A DNA stretch of 64,000 nt from Devosia sp. 66-22. Lineage in GTDB: Bacteria > Pseudomonadota > Alphaproteobacteria > Rhizobiales > Devosiaceae. Below the pieces are notes generated by a model. It made no database searches. It had not been told where the DNA came from and saw only the letters and a program-made list of their open reading frames with translations. Both the position numbers and the translations under genes were made by a program. Location of the stretch: NCBI GenBank assembly GCA_001899065.1, contig MKUZ01000023.1, positions 65,431 through 129,430 of the forward strand, read 5' to 3'. Below are positions 29,740 to 38,114 of this stretch, in pieces; within the stretch, counting starts at the first letter, position 1; each line of letters begins with the position of its first letter.

Positions 29740-30630
29740 ATGATCGTTGAGCATCCGCGCTCGCTGCTGTGGCGCAAGATCGCCGCGCATGCATTCCTCC
29801 TCGCCTTCATCTGCCTGATCCTCGGGCCGTTCCTCGTGGTGGTGTCGATCTCGTTCCGCGAGGGCAATTTCACCATCGGCTCGCTGTGGCCCGAGCGGCC
29901 CACGCTCGAGCACTGGTATCTCGCCTTCGGCGTGCCGTTCACGCGCCCCGACGGCACGCTGGTCGAGCCGCCCTATCCGGTGCTGCTGTGGATGTGGAAC
30001 TCGATCAAGATCGGCGTCATCGCCTCGGCCGGCGTGGTGGCGATCTCGACCATCTCCGCCTACGCCTTCTCGCGCGTGAAGTTCCCGGCGCGTGGCCCGC
30101 TGCTCGACGGACTGTTCATCGTCCAGATGTTCCCCACCACGCTGGCGCTGGTCGCGATCTTCGCGATCTTCGACAGCCTGGGCGAAGTGGTGCCGGCGCT
30201 GGCCATCGACAACCACTGGGCGGTGATCGCCGTCTACCTGTCGGGCGTCACGCTCCACATCTGGACCATCAAGGGCTATTTCGACTCGGTCGATCCGGCC
30301 ATGGACAAGGCCGCGCAGATCGACGGCGCGACGCCGTGGCAGACCTTCCGTTATGTCTTCCTGCCGCTCGCGGTGCCCATCATCGCGGTGGTGTTCGTGC
30401 TCGCCTTCATCGGCACCATCAACGACTACCCCACCGCCTCGGTGCTGCTGCGGTCGAACGAAAATCTGACGCTGGCGGTCGGCTCGCGGCTCTATCTCAA
30501 CGAGTTCCGCTACCTGTGGGGCGACTTCGCCGCCGCCGCAATCCTCAGTGGCCTGCCGATCACCGTCGTGTTCCTGCTCGCGCAGCGATACCTGGTGAGC
30601 GGACTGTCCGAGGGCGGGGTGAAGGGCTAG
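29740..30630 (+). CDS. malG: maltose-type ABC permease MalG
   Basis: A 296-residue permease with six predicted helices. The EAA loop reads DKAAQIDGATPWQTFRYVFLP. The C-terminal FLLAQRYLVSGLSEGGVKG is characteristic of MalG-type subunits. A GAGGAGG lies just before the ATG at 29740. It follows malF by 43 bp and ends the module-1 operon; a repeat-rich gap follows. Confidence 0.95.
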   Translation: MIVEHPRSLLWRKIAAHAFLLAFICLILGPFLVVVSISFREGNFTIGSLWPERPTLEHWYLAFGVPFTRPDGTLVEPPYPVLLWMWNSIKIGVIASAGVVAISTISAYAFSRVKFPARGPLLDGLFIVQMFPTTLALVAIFAIFDSLGEVVPALAIDNHWAVIAVYLSGVTLHIWTIKGYFDSVDPAMDKAAQIDGATPWQTFRYVFLPLAVPIIAVVFVLAFIGTINDYPTASVLLRSNENLTLAVGSRLYLNEFRYLWGDFAAAAILSGLPITVVFLLAQRYLVSGLSEGGVKG

Positions 30631-30649
30631 CGGTCCGCAGGCAAACTGC

Positions 30650-30815
30650 GTGCAAGAGGCTGCCCCCCTTCCACCATGCTACGCATGGTCCCCCTCCCCC
30701 CTTTGCACGGCGGCGGAGCCCGACGGAAGCTTCGGTTCCAGCGGTTCCTCCCCCGTGCAACGGGGGAGGGAGACCGCCGTCAGGCGGTGGAGGGGGCGGC
30801 CGCTTGCGCCGAAGA
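30650..30815. repeat. GC-rich palindromic intergenic element after malG
   Basis: C-rich tracts (CCCCCTTCCACC, CCCCTCCCCC) at the left are matched by G-rich tracts (GGAGGGAGACC, GGTGGAGGGGG) at the right. In the middle CTCCCCCGT/ACGGGGGAG forms a perfect hairpin around GCA. The whole reads as a nested inverted repeat of the kind dispersed in alphaproteobacterial genomes. It separates malG from the convergent small secreted protein gene. Confidence 0.6.
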
Positions 30816-30827
30816 GCCGGACGATCG

Positions 30828-31127
30828 TCAGATCTCCGCCACGAGCCTCAGCGAATCCGGATCGTAGAAGGCCAGCGTGGCCTTGCCGTCGGCGATGGTG
30901 GTCACCTTGAGGCAACCGCCCCAGACGTCGATGCTGGAGCCCTGCTTGGTGGAAAGCTGGAGCTGGTTGGAGAGCGACTCCATGCGGGAGCCGTAGTCCA
31001 CGTCGTTGCCCGTCGCGCAGTAGGGCACGTGGCCCGCGGCGCTGACGGACGTCGCGGCGAGGGCCGGCGCGGCGAGGCCGGCGGTGCCCAGCAGGGCGGT
31101 GACGGCAATGAGAGGAAGCTTGGTCAT
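30828..31127 (-). CDS. small secreted protein with C-terminal WGGC/FYDP pattern
   Basis: A 99-residue protein. The chosen start is MTKLPLIAVTALLGTAGLAA at 31127, which gives a clear signal peptide cleaved near PALAAT. The mature part has two cysteines (VPYCATG and WGGCLKV), likely a disulfide, and ends FYDPDSLRLVAEI. The pattern W-x-G-C ... F-Y-D-P-x-S-L-x-x-V is shared with the neighbouring gene at 31269-31562, so the two are diverged paralogues. No characterised family is recognised; a periplasmic location is predicted. Confidence 0.7.
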   Translation of the reverse strand: MTKLPLIAVTALLGTAGLAAPALAATSVSAAGHVPYCATGNDVDYGSRMESLSNQLQLSTKQGSSIDVWGGCLKVTTIADGKATLAFYDPDSLRLVAEI

Positions 31128-31268
31128 TTCGTACTCCATATGTGTTCGGGAGGAACGCTGGAGTATCTGTGCCGCGCCGCCGCACTTTACCAGTTACGGC
31201 TCGATGAACATTGATGAATTCGGCGCAACGCGGTGGACAGGTTTGTCACGCCGCCGCGACTGGACCAG

Positions 31269-31562
31269 TCAGTTGACCGGGACTTCCTCGAGCGACCACG
31301 GGTCGTAGAAGCGCATGCTGATGCGGCCGTTCTCGCGCACATTGGTCTGGATGCAGCCGTTCCAGAAGGTCGTCTGCCTCGCGTCGATGCCGCGCATCCT
31401 GAGCTTGTTCTCGTAGAACGTCGCTCTTTCGCTCTCGCCCATCTTGCCGATCTCGAACTCGAAGATCACGACATTTCCACCCCGGGGCGCGTAGCACATC
31501 GGCACGGCAAAGCTCGGCGTGGCGGTCAGGGCGAGGAGGGCGGCGAGGGCAAGACGCTTCAT
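31269..31562 (-). CDS. small secreted protein, paralogue of the 30828-31127 product
   Basis: A 97-residue protein with a signal peptide (MKRLALAALLALTATPSFA) cleaved before VPMCYAP. The mature form has two cysteines (MCYAP and WNGCIQT) and ends FYDPWSLEEVPVN, sharing the W-x-G-C and F-Y-D-P-x-S-L pattern with its neighbour. Its ATG overlaps the stop of the M20 amidohydrolase gene as ATGA, so it is translationally coupled to it. Function unknown; predicted periplasmic. Confidence 0.75.
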   Translation of the reverse strand: MKRLALAALLALTATPSFAVPMCYAPRGGNVVIFEFEIGKMGESERATFYENKLRMRGIDARQTTFWNGCIQTNVRENGRISMRFYDPWSLEEVPVN

Positions 31563-32725
31563 GAGGACACCGGCATGGCAGTTTCGACCAGCTTTACCCA
31601 GTAGCTGACGCCGACCGGGATGATGTCATCATTGAAGTCATATGTGTCGGAATGAAGTTCGGTGGAATCGCCATTGCCGAGGAAGATGTAGGCGCCCGGG
31701 CGGGCCTGCAGCATGTAGGCGAAGTCCTCGCCACCCATGGTGCCGTCGGCCTCGACGCTCGAGGCGCCGGTGATGCCGCGCGCCACACCCGCCGCGAACT
31801 CGGTCGGACCAGGCGAATTCACGGTGACGGGGTAGCCGTTGCGATAGTGGATCGACGCGGTGGCGCCGAAGGTGCCGGTGATGCCGGCCGTGACGGCGCG
31901 GATGCGCTCTTCCATGAATTTGCGCACGCCTTCGTCGAGCGTGCGGACGGTGCCGGTCAGCTTCACCGTGCGCGGGATGACGTTGAACGCGGTGCCGGCC
32001 TCGATCATCGTCACCGACAGCAGCGCTTCGCGCATCGGGTCGACATTGCGCGACACGATGGTTTGCAGCGCGAGGATGAGCTGGGCGGCGACGATCACCG
32101 GATCGACGGTGTTGTGCGGCATGGCGGCGTGGCCGCCTTCGCCCTCGATGGTGATCTGGAACTCGTCGGTAGCGGCCATGATGCCGCCGGGCTTGATGCC
32201 GAACTGGCCGGCCGGGATGCCGGGCATGTTGTGGAGCCCGTAGAATTCCTCGATGCCGAAGCGCTCGACCAGCCCGTCCTGCAGCATGGCGCGGCCGCCA
32301 GCCCCGCCTTCCTCCGCCGGCTGGAAGATCAGCACGGCGGTGCCCTCGAAGTTGCGCGTCTCGCTGAGATATTTGGCGGCGCCCAGCAGCATGGCGGTGT
32401 GTCCGTCATGGCCGCAGGCATGCATCTTGCCCGCGACGGCCGAGGCGTAGTCCTTGCCGGTGCGCTCGGTGATGGGCAGGGCGTCCATGTCGGCACGAAG
32501 GCCCATCACCCGGCCTGCACCGCCATTGCGGCCTTTGATCACCGCCACCACGCCGGTCCGCCCGATGCCGGTAACGACCTCGTCGGCGCCGAACGAGCGC
32601 AGCAGCTCCGCCACGCGTCCCGCGGTCCGGTGCACGTCGTATTGCAGCTCGGGATTGCGGTGGAAGTCCTGGCGCCATCCGGCGATCTCGCGCTGGAATT
32701 CGGCGACGCGATTGATGACGGGCAT
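31559..32725 (-). CDS. M20 family amidohydrolase (hippurate hydrolase type)
   Basis: A 388-residue zinc-dependent amidohydrolase that removes acyl groups from N-acyl amino acids or similar amides. The start MPVINRVAEFQREIAGWRQD at 32725 fits the family. Metal-binding motifs are intact: GLRADMDALPITE, MHACGHDGHTAMLLG, QPAEEGGAGG and the late GGEDFAYML. The open frame extends upstream to 32863 without protein-like features. It is divergent from etfBA and coupled to a small secreted protein gene downstream. Confidence 0.93.
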   Translation of the reverse strand: MPVINRVAEFQREIAGWRQDFHRNPELQYDVHRTAGRVAELLRSFGADEVVTGIGRTGVVAVIKGRNGGAGRVMGLRADMDALPITERTGKDYASAVAGKMHACGHDGHTAMLLGAAKYLSETRNFEGTAVLIFQPAEEGGAGGRAMLQDGLVERFGIEEFYGLHNMPGIPAGQFGIKPGGIMAATDEFQITIEGEGGHAAMPHNTVDPVIVAAQLILALQTIVSRNVDPMREALLSVTMIEAGTAFNVIPRTVKLTGTVRTLDEGVRKFMEERIRAVTAGITGTFGATASIHYRNGYPVTVNSPGPTEFAAGVARGITGASSVEADGTMGGEDFAYMLQARPGAYIFLGNGDSTELHSDTYDFNDDIIPVGVSYWVKLVETAMPVSS

Positions 32726-32880
32726 GGCACTCTCGGCTGGTAAAACCGGATTGTGCCGGGTCGCGCGGTGATTGGTCAAGCCGTGGCGGAGGTTAGCGTT
32801 CTCCCGGACGGGCCGGATCGAGAAAGCCATTGCCCTGGCGCGCCTTGCTCTTTGCATGGCCATTTGCCAAACACCGCGCC

Positions 32881-33639
32881 ATGAAGATCCTCGTCGCCGT
32901 CAAGCGCGTCATCGACCACGCGATCCGCATCCGGGTGAAGCCGGACGGGACCGGCGTCGAGACGGCGAACCTGCGCATGTCGATGAACCCCTTCGACCGG
33001 CATGCGGTCGAGGCCGCGGTGCGGCTCGCCGAAGCGGGGCAGGCGGACGAGATCGTTGCCGTGTCCATTGGGCCGAAGGCGGCGACGGATGTGCTGCTGA
33101 CCGCGCTGGCGATGGGCGCGCATCGCGGGCTGCTGCTCGAGACCGACGCGAAGCTCGAGACGCTCGCGGTAGCCAAGCTGCTCAGGCATGTCGCCGACGA
33201 GGAGAAGCCGGACCTGATCCTCCTGGGCAAGCAGGCGGTGGACGACGACAGCAACCATGTGGGGCAGATGCTGGCGGGGCTGCTCGGCTGGCCGCAGGCA
33301 ACCTTTGCCTCGGCGATCGAGCTTGCCGACGGACAGGCGACGGTGACGCGCGAGGTCGATTTCGGCCGGCAGACGCTGCGGATGTCGCTGCCCGCGATCG
33401 TCACCGCCGATCTGCGCCTCAACGAGCCGCGCAATGTCGGCCTGCCCATGGTGATGAAGGCGAAGTCGAAGCCGCTCGCGACCAGGGCGGTTGCCGGGCT
33501 CGGCATCGACATCACGCCGCGGCTCGTGGTCGAGACGGTGACGCCGCCGCGCGAGCGGGCGCAGGGCAGGGTAGTCGCCACTCCGGCCGAGTTTGCGCAG
33601 GCCATCGCCGCCGAAATCGGCAAGATGGAGCCGCGCTGA
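32881..33639 (+). CDS. etfB: electron transfer flavoprotein beta subunit
   Basis: A 252-residue subunit of the soluble ETF heterodimer that accepts electrons from acyl-CoA and other flavin dehydrogenases. The start MKILVAVKRVIDHAIRIRVK and the recognition-loop and signature segment VDDDSNHVGQMLAGLLGWPQ are standard; MKAKSKPL near residue 200 is also conserved. The stop overlaps the etfA start (TGATG). No electron-transfer quinone oxidoreductase is adjacent. Confidence 0.97.
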   Translation: MKILVAVKRVIDHAIRIRVKPDGTGVETANLRMSMNPFDRHAVEAAVRLAEAGQADEIVAVSIGPKAATDVLLTALAMGAHRGLLLETDAKLETLAVAKLLRHVADEEKPDLILLGKQAVDDDSNHVGQMLAGLLGWPQATFASAIELADGQATVTREVDFGRQTLRMSLPAIVTADLRLNEPRNVGLPMVMKAKSKPLATRAVAGLGIDITPRLVVETVTPPRERAQGRVVATPAEFAQAIAAEIGKMEPR

Positions 33640-34550
33640 TGGCCGTGCTCGTCCTCGCCGATGCCGATCTGGGCCGGCTGACCCCGGCTACCGCGCGCAT
33701 CGTCGCCGGGGCCGCCGAACTCGGACCTGTCGACCTGCTGGTCGACGCCGCGGCGGCCGAGGAGGCGCGCAGTCTCGCCGGGGTGCACCGGGTGCTGGCC
33801 GCCGCGCTGCCGGCCACGGCCGATGCGCTGGCGCAGCTGCTGGCGGTCCTCGCCGAGCCCTACACACACATCGTCGCCGCGGCCAATGCCAGCGGCCGCG
33901 ACGTTATCCCGCGCCTCGCGGCGCTGCTCGATATCCAGCCGGTGACGGACATCACGGCGATTCTCGGCCCTACGAGGTTCGAGCGTCCCATCTATGCCGG
34001 CAACGCCACCGAGACGGTCAGCGACGGGCAGGCAAAGCACGTCCTTTCGCTGCGGGCGTCGGCTTTTGCTGCGACCGTTGGCGAAAATTCGGCTGTCGTT
34101 TCGAACATCTCGCCAGAAGTTGCGTCCGCGACCGAGGTCATCGCCGAGGTGCGGACCCAGAGCGAACGGCCGGAGCTGTCGACGGCGCAGATCGTGGTGT
34201 CGGGCGGCATTCCGCTCGGCGACCGCTTCGCGCTGGTCGAGGACCTGGCCGGAAAGCTCGGCGCCGCCGTGGGGGCCACCCGCGCGCTGGTCGACGCCGG
34301 CCATGCCCCCAACGACCTCCAGGTCGGCCAGACCGGCAAGATCGTCGCCCCCGACCTCTATGTCGGGCTCGGCATTTCCGGCGCCCTGCAGCACCTTGCC
34401 GGTATCCAGGGAGCGAAGGCCATCTTCGCCATCAACACGGATGCCGAAGCGCCCCTGATGAAGATTGCCGATGTGGCGCTGGTCGCCGATCTGTTCGAGG
34501 CCGTGCCGGCGGTGATCGCGGAGCTGGACCGGCTGGGCATCAAACGCTGA
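33639..34550 (+). CDS. etfA: electron transfer flavoprotein alpha subunit
   Basis: A 303-residue FAD-binding partner of EtfB. The C-terminal FAD domain is complete: VVSGGIPLGDRF, GAAVGATRALVDAG, QVGQTGKIVAPDLYVGLGIS and AIFAINTDAEAPLMKIADV. The ATG at 33639 overlaps the etfB stop, so the subunits are translationally coupled, as usual. Confidence 0.97.
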   Translation: MAVLVLADADLGRLTPATARIVAGAAELGPVDLLVDAAAAEEARSLAGVHRVLAAALPATADALAQLLAVLAEPYTHIVAAANASGRDVIPRLAALLDIQPVTDITAILGPTRFERPIYAGNATETVSDGQAKHVLSLRASAFAATVGENSAVVSNISPEVASATEVIAEVRTQSERPELSTAQIVVSGGIPLGDRFALVEDLAGKLGAAVGATRALVDAGHAPNDLQVGQTGKIVAPDLYVGLGISGALQHLAGIQGAKAIFAINTDAEAPLMKIADVALVADLFEAVPAVIAELDRLGIKR

Positions 34551-34555
34551 GTCCG

Positions 34556-34583
34556 TTGCAAATCCACTGCCGCCGCCTATAAA
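34556..34583 (+). promoter_or_regulatory. probable sigma-70 promoter of the aminotransferase gene
   Basis: TTGCAA (34556-34561) and TATAAA (34578-34583) with a 16-bp spacer, ending 29 bp before the ATG at 34613. The spacing and leader length are normal. Confidence 0.55.
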
Positions 34584-34612
34584 GGCGCCGCACTTCCCAC
34601 CGGGCTCCCCAC

Positions 34613-35797
34613 ATGTTCGAAACCCTGCAAAAGGCCACGCTCGACAAGATCTTCGTCCTGATGGCCGAGTACGCCGCCGACCCCCGCACCAACAAGATCG
34701 ACCTGGGTGTCGGCGTCTACAAAGACCCGCAGAACAACACCCCGATCATGACGGCGGTGAAGAAGGCCGAGCAGCGCATCCTCGATACGGCCAAGACCAA
34801 GACCTACAAGGGCGTGGTGGGGAACAAGGAATTCTCGCAGGCCATCGTCGACCTGACGCTGGGCGGCACGGTCGACGCCGCGCGCATCCGCTGCGTCAAC
34901 GGCAATGGCGGCACCGGCGCGCTGATGAACCTGCTGTTCGTGCTGGGCCGCGCCCGGCCCAAGGGACGCATCTTCATCTCGGACCCGACCTGGCCGAACC
35001 ACATTCCGCTGGCCGAGAACGCCAACCTCACGGTCAGCTCCTACCCGTATTTCGACGCGGCGACGCGCAAGGTCGATTTCGATGCGATGATGCGGGTGAT
35101 CGATAGCCTGGGCAGCGACGACATCGTGCTGCTGCATGGCTGCTGCCACAACCCGACTGGCGCGAACCTGACGCATGAGCAGTGGGACATTGTCGTCGCG
35201 AGCCTCAAGCGCACCGGCGCCTTCCCGCTGGTCGACCTCGCTTATCTCGGCTTCGGCGACGGCATCGACGAGGACGCCTACGGCACCCGCAAGGTCGCCT
35301 CCGAGCTGCCCGAATGCATGATCGCCTTCTCGGCGAGCAAGAATTTCGGCCTCTACCGCGAACGCGCCGGCGTTTCGATCGCCATCGCGAAAGACTCGGC
35401 CACCGCCGACATCGTGTCGAGCCAGATGCAGAACGTCATCCGCGGCACCATCAGCCAGACGCCGGACCACGGCGCCGAAGTGGTGCGGGTGATCCTCGAG
35501 GACAAGGAACTGCGGGCCGAATGGGCCGCCGAGCTCAAGGGCATGCGGGAACGCATGAAGCGGTTGCGCGTCAAATTGGCAGACGCCATCCGGCGCAAGT
35601 CGAACTCCAAGGATTTCGACTTCATCGCCGAGCATTCGGGCATGTTCAGCCTGCTCGGTCTGCCCGGCGACGTGGTCCAGAAGCTCAAGACCGAGGACGG
35701 CGTCTACATGATCAACGACAGTCGCATCAATGTCGCGGGAATTCCCGAGGATCGCGTCGACGAACTGGCCGATTATCTGCTGCGCGCCGCGGGTTAA
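34613..35797 (+). CDS. aspartate/aromatic amino acid aminotransferase
   Basis: A 394-residue PLP-dependent class I aminotransferase of the AspC/TyrB type, interconverting aspartate or aromatic amino acids with their 2-oxo acids. The N-terminus MFETLQKATLDKIFVLMAEY and IDLGVGVYKD are typical. The PLP lysine is in FSASKNFGLYRERAG. LLHGCCHNPTGANL and the C-terminal YMINDSRINVAGI fit the family. Which amino acid is preferred cannot be told. Confidence 0.93.
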   Translation: MFETLQKATLDKIFVLMAEYAADPRTNKIDLGVGVYKDPQNNTPIMTAVKKAEQRILDTAKTKTYKGVVGNKEFSQAIVDLTLGGTVDAARIRCVNGNGGTGALMNLLFVLGRARPKGRIFISDPTWPNHIPLAENANLTVSSYPYFDAATRKVDFDAMMRVIDSLGSDDIVLLHGCCHNPTGANLTHEQWDIVVASLKRTGAFPLVDLAYLGFGDGIDEDAYGTRKVASELPECMIAFSASKNFGLYRERAGVSIAIAKDSATADIVSSQMQNVIRGTISQTPDHGAEVVRVILEDKELRAEWAAELKGMRERMKRLRVKLADAIRRKSNSKDFDFIAEHSGMFSLLGLPGDVVQKLKTEDGVYMINDSRINVAGIPEDRVDELADYLLRAAG

Positions 35798-35801
35798 CCT
35801 G

Positions 35802-35829
35802 TTGCAGGGCGCCGCAAACGGCATAGATA
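35802..35829 (+). promoter_or_regulatory. probable sigma-70 promoter of the transaldolase-like gene
   Basis: TTGCAG (35802-35807) and TAGATA (35824-35829) with a 16-bp spacer, 38 bp before the ATG; GAGAGGACGG serves as ribosome-binding site. A plausible, untested match. Confidence 0.45.
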
Positions 35830-35867
35830 GGGTGTAAGAACCCAAGAAAAATTCGAGAGGACGGACA

Positions 35868-36521
35868 ATGCAGTTTTTCGTCGATACCGCTGAGATCGCG
35901 GACATTCGCAAGCTCTACGACATGGGTCTGCTGGACGGGGTGACCACCAACCCCTCGCTGGTCGCCAAATCCGGCCGCGACTTCAAGGAAGTGGTCAAGG
36001 AAATCTGCTCGGTCGTGCCGGGTCCGGTGTCCGCCGAAGTCGCCTCGACCGAGTTCGACGGCATGATGGCCGAGGGCAAGGTGCTGGCCAAGCTCGCCGA
36101 CAATGTCGTGGTGAAGGTGCCGCTGACCGTCGACGGCCTCAAGGCGACCAAGAAGCTGGGCGCCGAAGGCATCAAGACCAACGTCACGCTCTGCTTCTCG
36201 CCCAACCAGGCGCTGCTCGCCGCCAAATGCGGCGCGACCTATATCTCGCCGTTCCTGGGCCGTCTCGACGACATCAATCTCGACGGCGTCGAACTGATCG
36301 AGCAGATCCGCCAGATCTACGACAACTACAATTTCACCACGCAGATCCTCGCCGCCTCGATCCGCACGCCCAACCACGTCACGCAAGTGGCGCTGGCCGG
36401 GGCCGATGTCGCGACGATCCCGCCGGCGGTGATCTACAAGCTCGCGGACCACCCGCTGACCAAGTCTGGCCTCGAGCAGTTCGTGAAGGACTGGAAGGGT
36501 ACCGGCCAGTCGATCCTCTGA
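35868..36521 (+). CDS. fsa: transaldolase-like fructose-6-phosphate aldolase family protein
   Basis: A 217-residue small transaldolase of the TalC/FSA subfamily. [33 protein letters not shown], the Schiff-base lysine in NVVVKVPLT (about residue 84) and [16 protein letters not shown] are all typical. It either performs the transaldolase step of the pentose phosphate pathway or cleaves fructose 6-phosphate; sequence alone does not decide. Its stop overlaps the next start (TGATG). Confidence 0.92.
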   Translation: MQFFVDTAEIADIRKLYDMGLLDGVTTNPSLVAKSGRDFKEVVKEICSVVPGPVSAEVASTEFDGMMAEGKVLAKLADNVVVKVPLTVDGLKATKKLGAEGIKTNVTLCFSPNQALLAAKCGATYISPFLGRLDDINLDGVELIEQIRQIYDNYNFTTQILAASIRTPNHVTQVALAGADVATIPPAVIYKLADHPLTKSGLEQFVKDWKGTGQSIL

Positions 36522-37600
36522 TGGCCGACTCAGAAATCGCCGGGGCGGTGAAGGCCGCGCTGGCGCATGTCGAGATTCCCGGCGGCGGGACGCTGGCGGG
36601 CTATGCCGGCCTCTCGGAGATCATCGTCACCAAGGGTGCTGTCGCGCTCGCCATCTCGGTGCAGCCGGGCATGGAAGCCGCCTTCGGGCCGGCGCGCGAC
36701 GCCGCCAAGGCGGCGGCGGAAGCCGTCGCGCAGGGCCGCAAGGTGATGGTGTCGCTGACCTCCGACCGCGCGCCGCCGCAGGCGACCGGACAGGCCGCCG
36801 CACAGGGCCGGCCGGGGCCGGCGCCGAAGTCCGCCGTTCCGGGTGTGCGCAACATCGTCGTCGTCGGTTCGGGCAAGGGGGGCGTCGGTAAGTCGACGGT
36901 CGCCACCAATCTCGCGCTCGCCTTCGCCGCCGAGGGCCTGCGCACCGGCATCCTCGACGCCGACCTGTATGGGCCGTCGATCCCAAAACTCCTCGGCATC
37001 GAGGGCAAGCCCGCCGTGCGCGAGGACGGCATCTTCTCGCCGCACCAGGCCCATGGCTTGAGTGCCATGTCGATCGGCTCGATGCTGACGCCGGGGCAGG
37101 CGGTGGTGTGGCGCGGCCCGATGGCCACCTCGGCGCTGCGGCAATTGCTGCGCGAGACCGACTGGGGCGGGCTCGACCTGCTGGTGGTCGATCTGCCGCC
37201 CGGCACGGGCGACATCCAGATTTCGCTGTTCCAGCAGGCCGAACTCGCCGGCGCCGTGATCGTCTCGACGCCGCAGGATTTAGCGCTGATCGACGCGCAG
37301 AAAGCCGTCGACATGATGAAGCGGCTCTCGATCCCGCTGCTCGGACTGGTCGAGAACATGAGCTACTTCGTGGCTCCTGACACCGGTAGGCGTTACGACA
37401 TCTTCGGCCATGGCGGGGCGGCGGATGCCGCGCCCCGGATGGGGATGCCCTTCCTCGGCGAGGTGCCGCTCGACATGGCGATCCGCGCGACCTCGGACGC
37501 CGGCAGGCCCGTCGTCGCCGCCGATCCGGGCGGTCCGCAGGCATCCGCCTTCCGCGCCATCGCCCGCGAAATCCTGCGGCGCAACCCGCACCTCATATAA
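36521..37600 (+). CDS. mrp: Mrp/NBP35 family P-loop ATPase (iron-sulfur cluster carrier)
   Basis: A 359-residue protein. The N-terminal MIP18-like domain (AGYAGLSEIIVTKGAVALAI) is followed by an Ala/Pro-rich linker. The deviant Walker A GSGKGGVGKSTVATNLA begins about residue 118. VVDLPPGTGDIQISL is the Walker B region. The CxxC motif many Mrp proteins have after NMSYF is absent: the sequence reads NMSYFVAPDTGRRYDIFGHG. I believe this variant occurs in other rhizobia, so it need not mean loss of function. It is presumed to deliver Fe-S clusters. Confidence 0.92.
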   Translation: MADSEIAGAVKAALAHVEIPGGGTLAGYAGLSEIIVTKGAVALAISVQPGMEAAFGPARDAAKAAAEAVAQGRKVMVSLTSDRAPPQATGQAAAQGRPGPAPKSAVPGVRNIVVVGSGKGGVGKSTVATNLALAFAAEGLRTGILDADLYGPSIPKLLGIEGKPAVREDGIFSPHQAHGLSAMSIGSMLTPGQAVVWRGPMATSALRQLLRETDWGGLDLLVVDLPPGTGDIQISLFQQAELAGAVIVSTPQDLALIDAQKAVDMMKRLSIPLLGLVENMSYFVAPDTGRRYDIFGHGGAADAAPRMGMPFLGEVPLDMAIRATSDAGRPVVAADPGGPQASAFRAIAREILRRNPHLI

Positions 37601-37614
37601 GCGTCGAGATTCGC

Positions 37615-38028
37615 GTGGCGGGGGCGGACGATGTCGCCGACCTCGTCGCCGCCGATCCTTACGCGCAGGTCGATGCGGGCCGGCGAGCGCAGATCGCCGA
37701 GTGGGTCGACGCCGGCCAGTGCTTCGTCGCCGAGCGCGGCGGCCGCATCGTGGGTTACTGCGTGCTCAACCGGGAGCTCTTCGACTCGTTTTTCATCAAG
37801 CTCGTCGCGGTGGCCGAGACGGAGCGCCGGAGCGGCGTCGGTACGGCGATGATCGAGCACCTCGTCGGCCTAATTCCACCGGGCGAGAAGCTGTGGACCT
37901 CGACCAACAAGTCGAACGCCCCGATGCGCAGCCTGCTGCCCCGCCTTGGCTTCATCGCGAGCGGGCGGATCGACAATCTCGACGACGGCGATCCGGAGCT
38001 TGTCTTCGTTCGCCTGCCGACGTCGTGA
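37615..38028 (+). CDS. GNAT family N-acetyltransferase
   Basis: A 137-residue acetyltransferase from the GTG at 37615. The acetyl-CoA loop is RRSGVGTAMIEHL; LVAVAETERRSGVG and a C-terminal LGFIASGRIDN complete the fold. The frame is open upstream with a fitting first beta strand (SVEIRVAGADDV), reached only through a non-standard ATA at 37597, which overlaps the mrp stop. The true start is therefore uncertain. The substrate is unknown. Confidence 0.85.
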   Translation: MAGADDVADLVAADPYAQVDAGRRAQIAEWVDAGQCFVAERGGRIVGYCVLNRELFDSFFIKLVAVAETERRSGVGTAMIEHLVGLIPPGEKLWTSTNKSNAPMRSLLPRLGFIASGRIDNLDDGDPELVFVRLPTS

Positions 38029-38050
38029 CTCCTGTCGATTCCGCTGTTAG

Positions 38051-38062
38051 GTAATCGATTAC
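38051..38062. promoter_or_regulatory. candidate LacI-family operator upstream of the beta-glucosidase
   Basis: Perfect 12-bp palindrome GTAATCGATTAC, 52 bp before the GH1 start. It has the central CG of LacI-family sites but differs from both alpha-glucoside operators, so a third, unlinked regulator is implied. Confidence 0.55.
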
Positions 38063-38114
38063 ATCAGCCGCCGGATGGAGCCGGCGCCCCCTAGCGTCTT
38101 CACTCGGAGGTCAA

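Noticed and set aside
27816..29957. A 713-codon minus-strand open frame
   Set aside because: Antisense to malE and malF, very rich in His, Asp and Arg; a composition artefact.
36521..37600. Missing CxxC motif in Mrp taken as a sign of inactivation
   Set aside because: The rest of the P-loop ATPase is intact, and I recall the same APDTG variant in other rhizobial Mrp proteins, so it is probably normal for the group.
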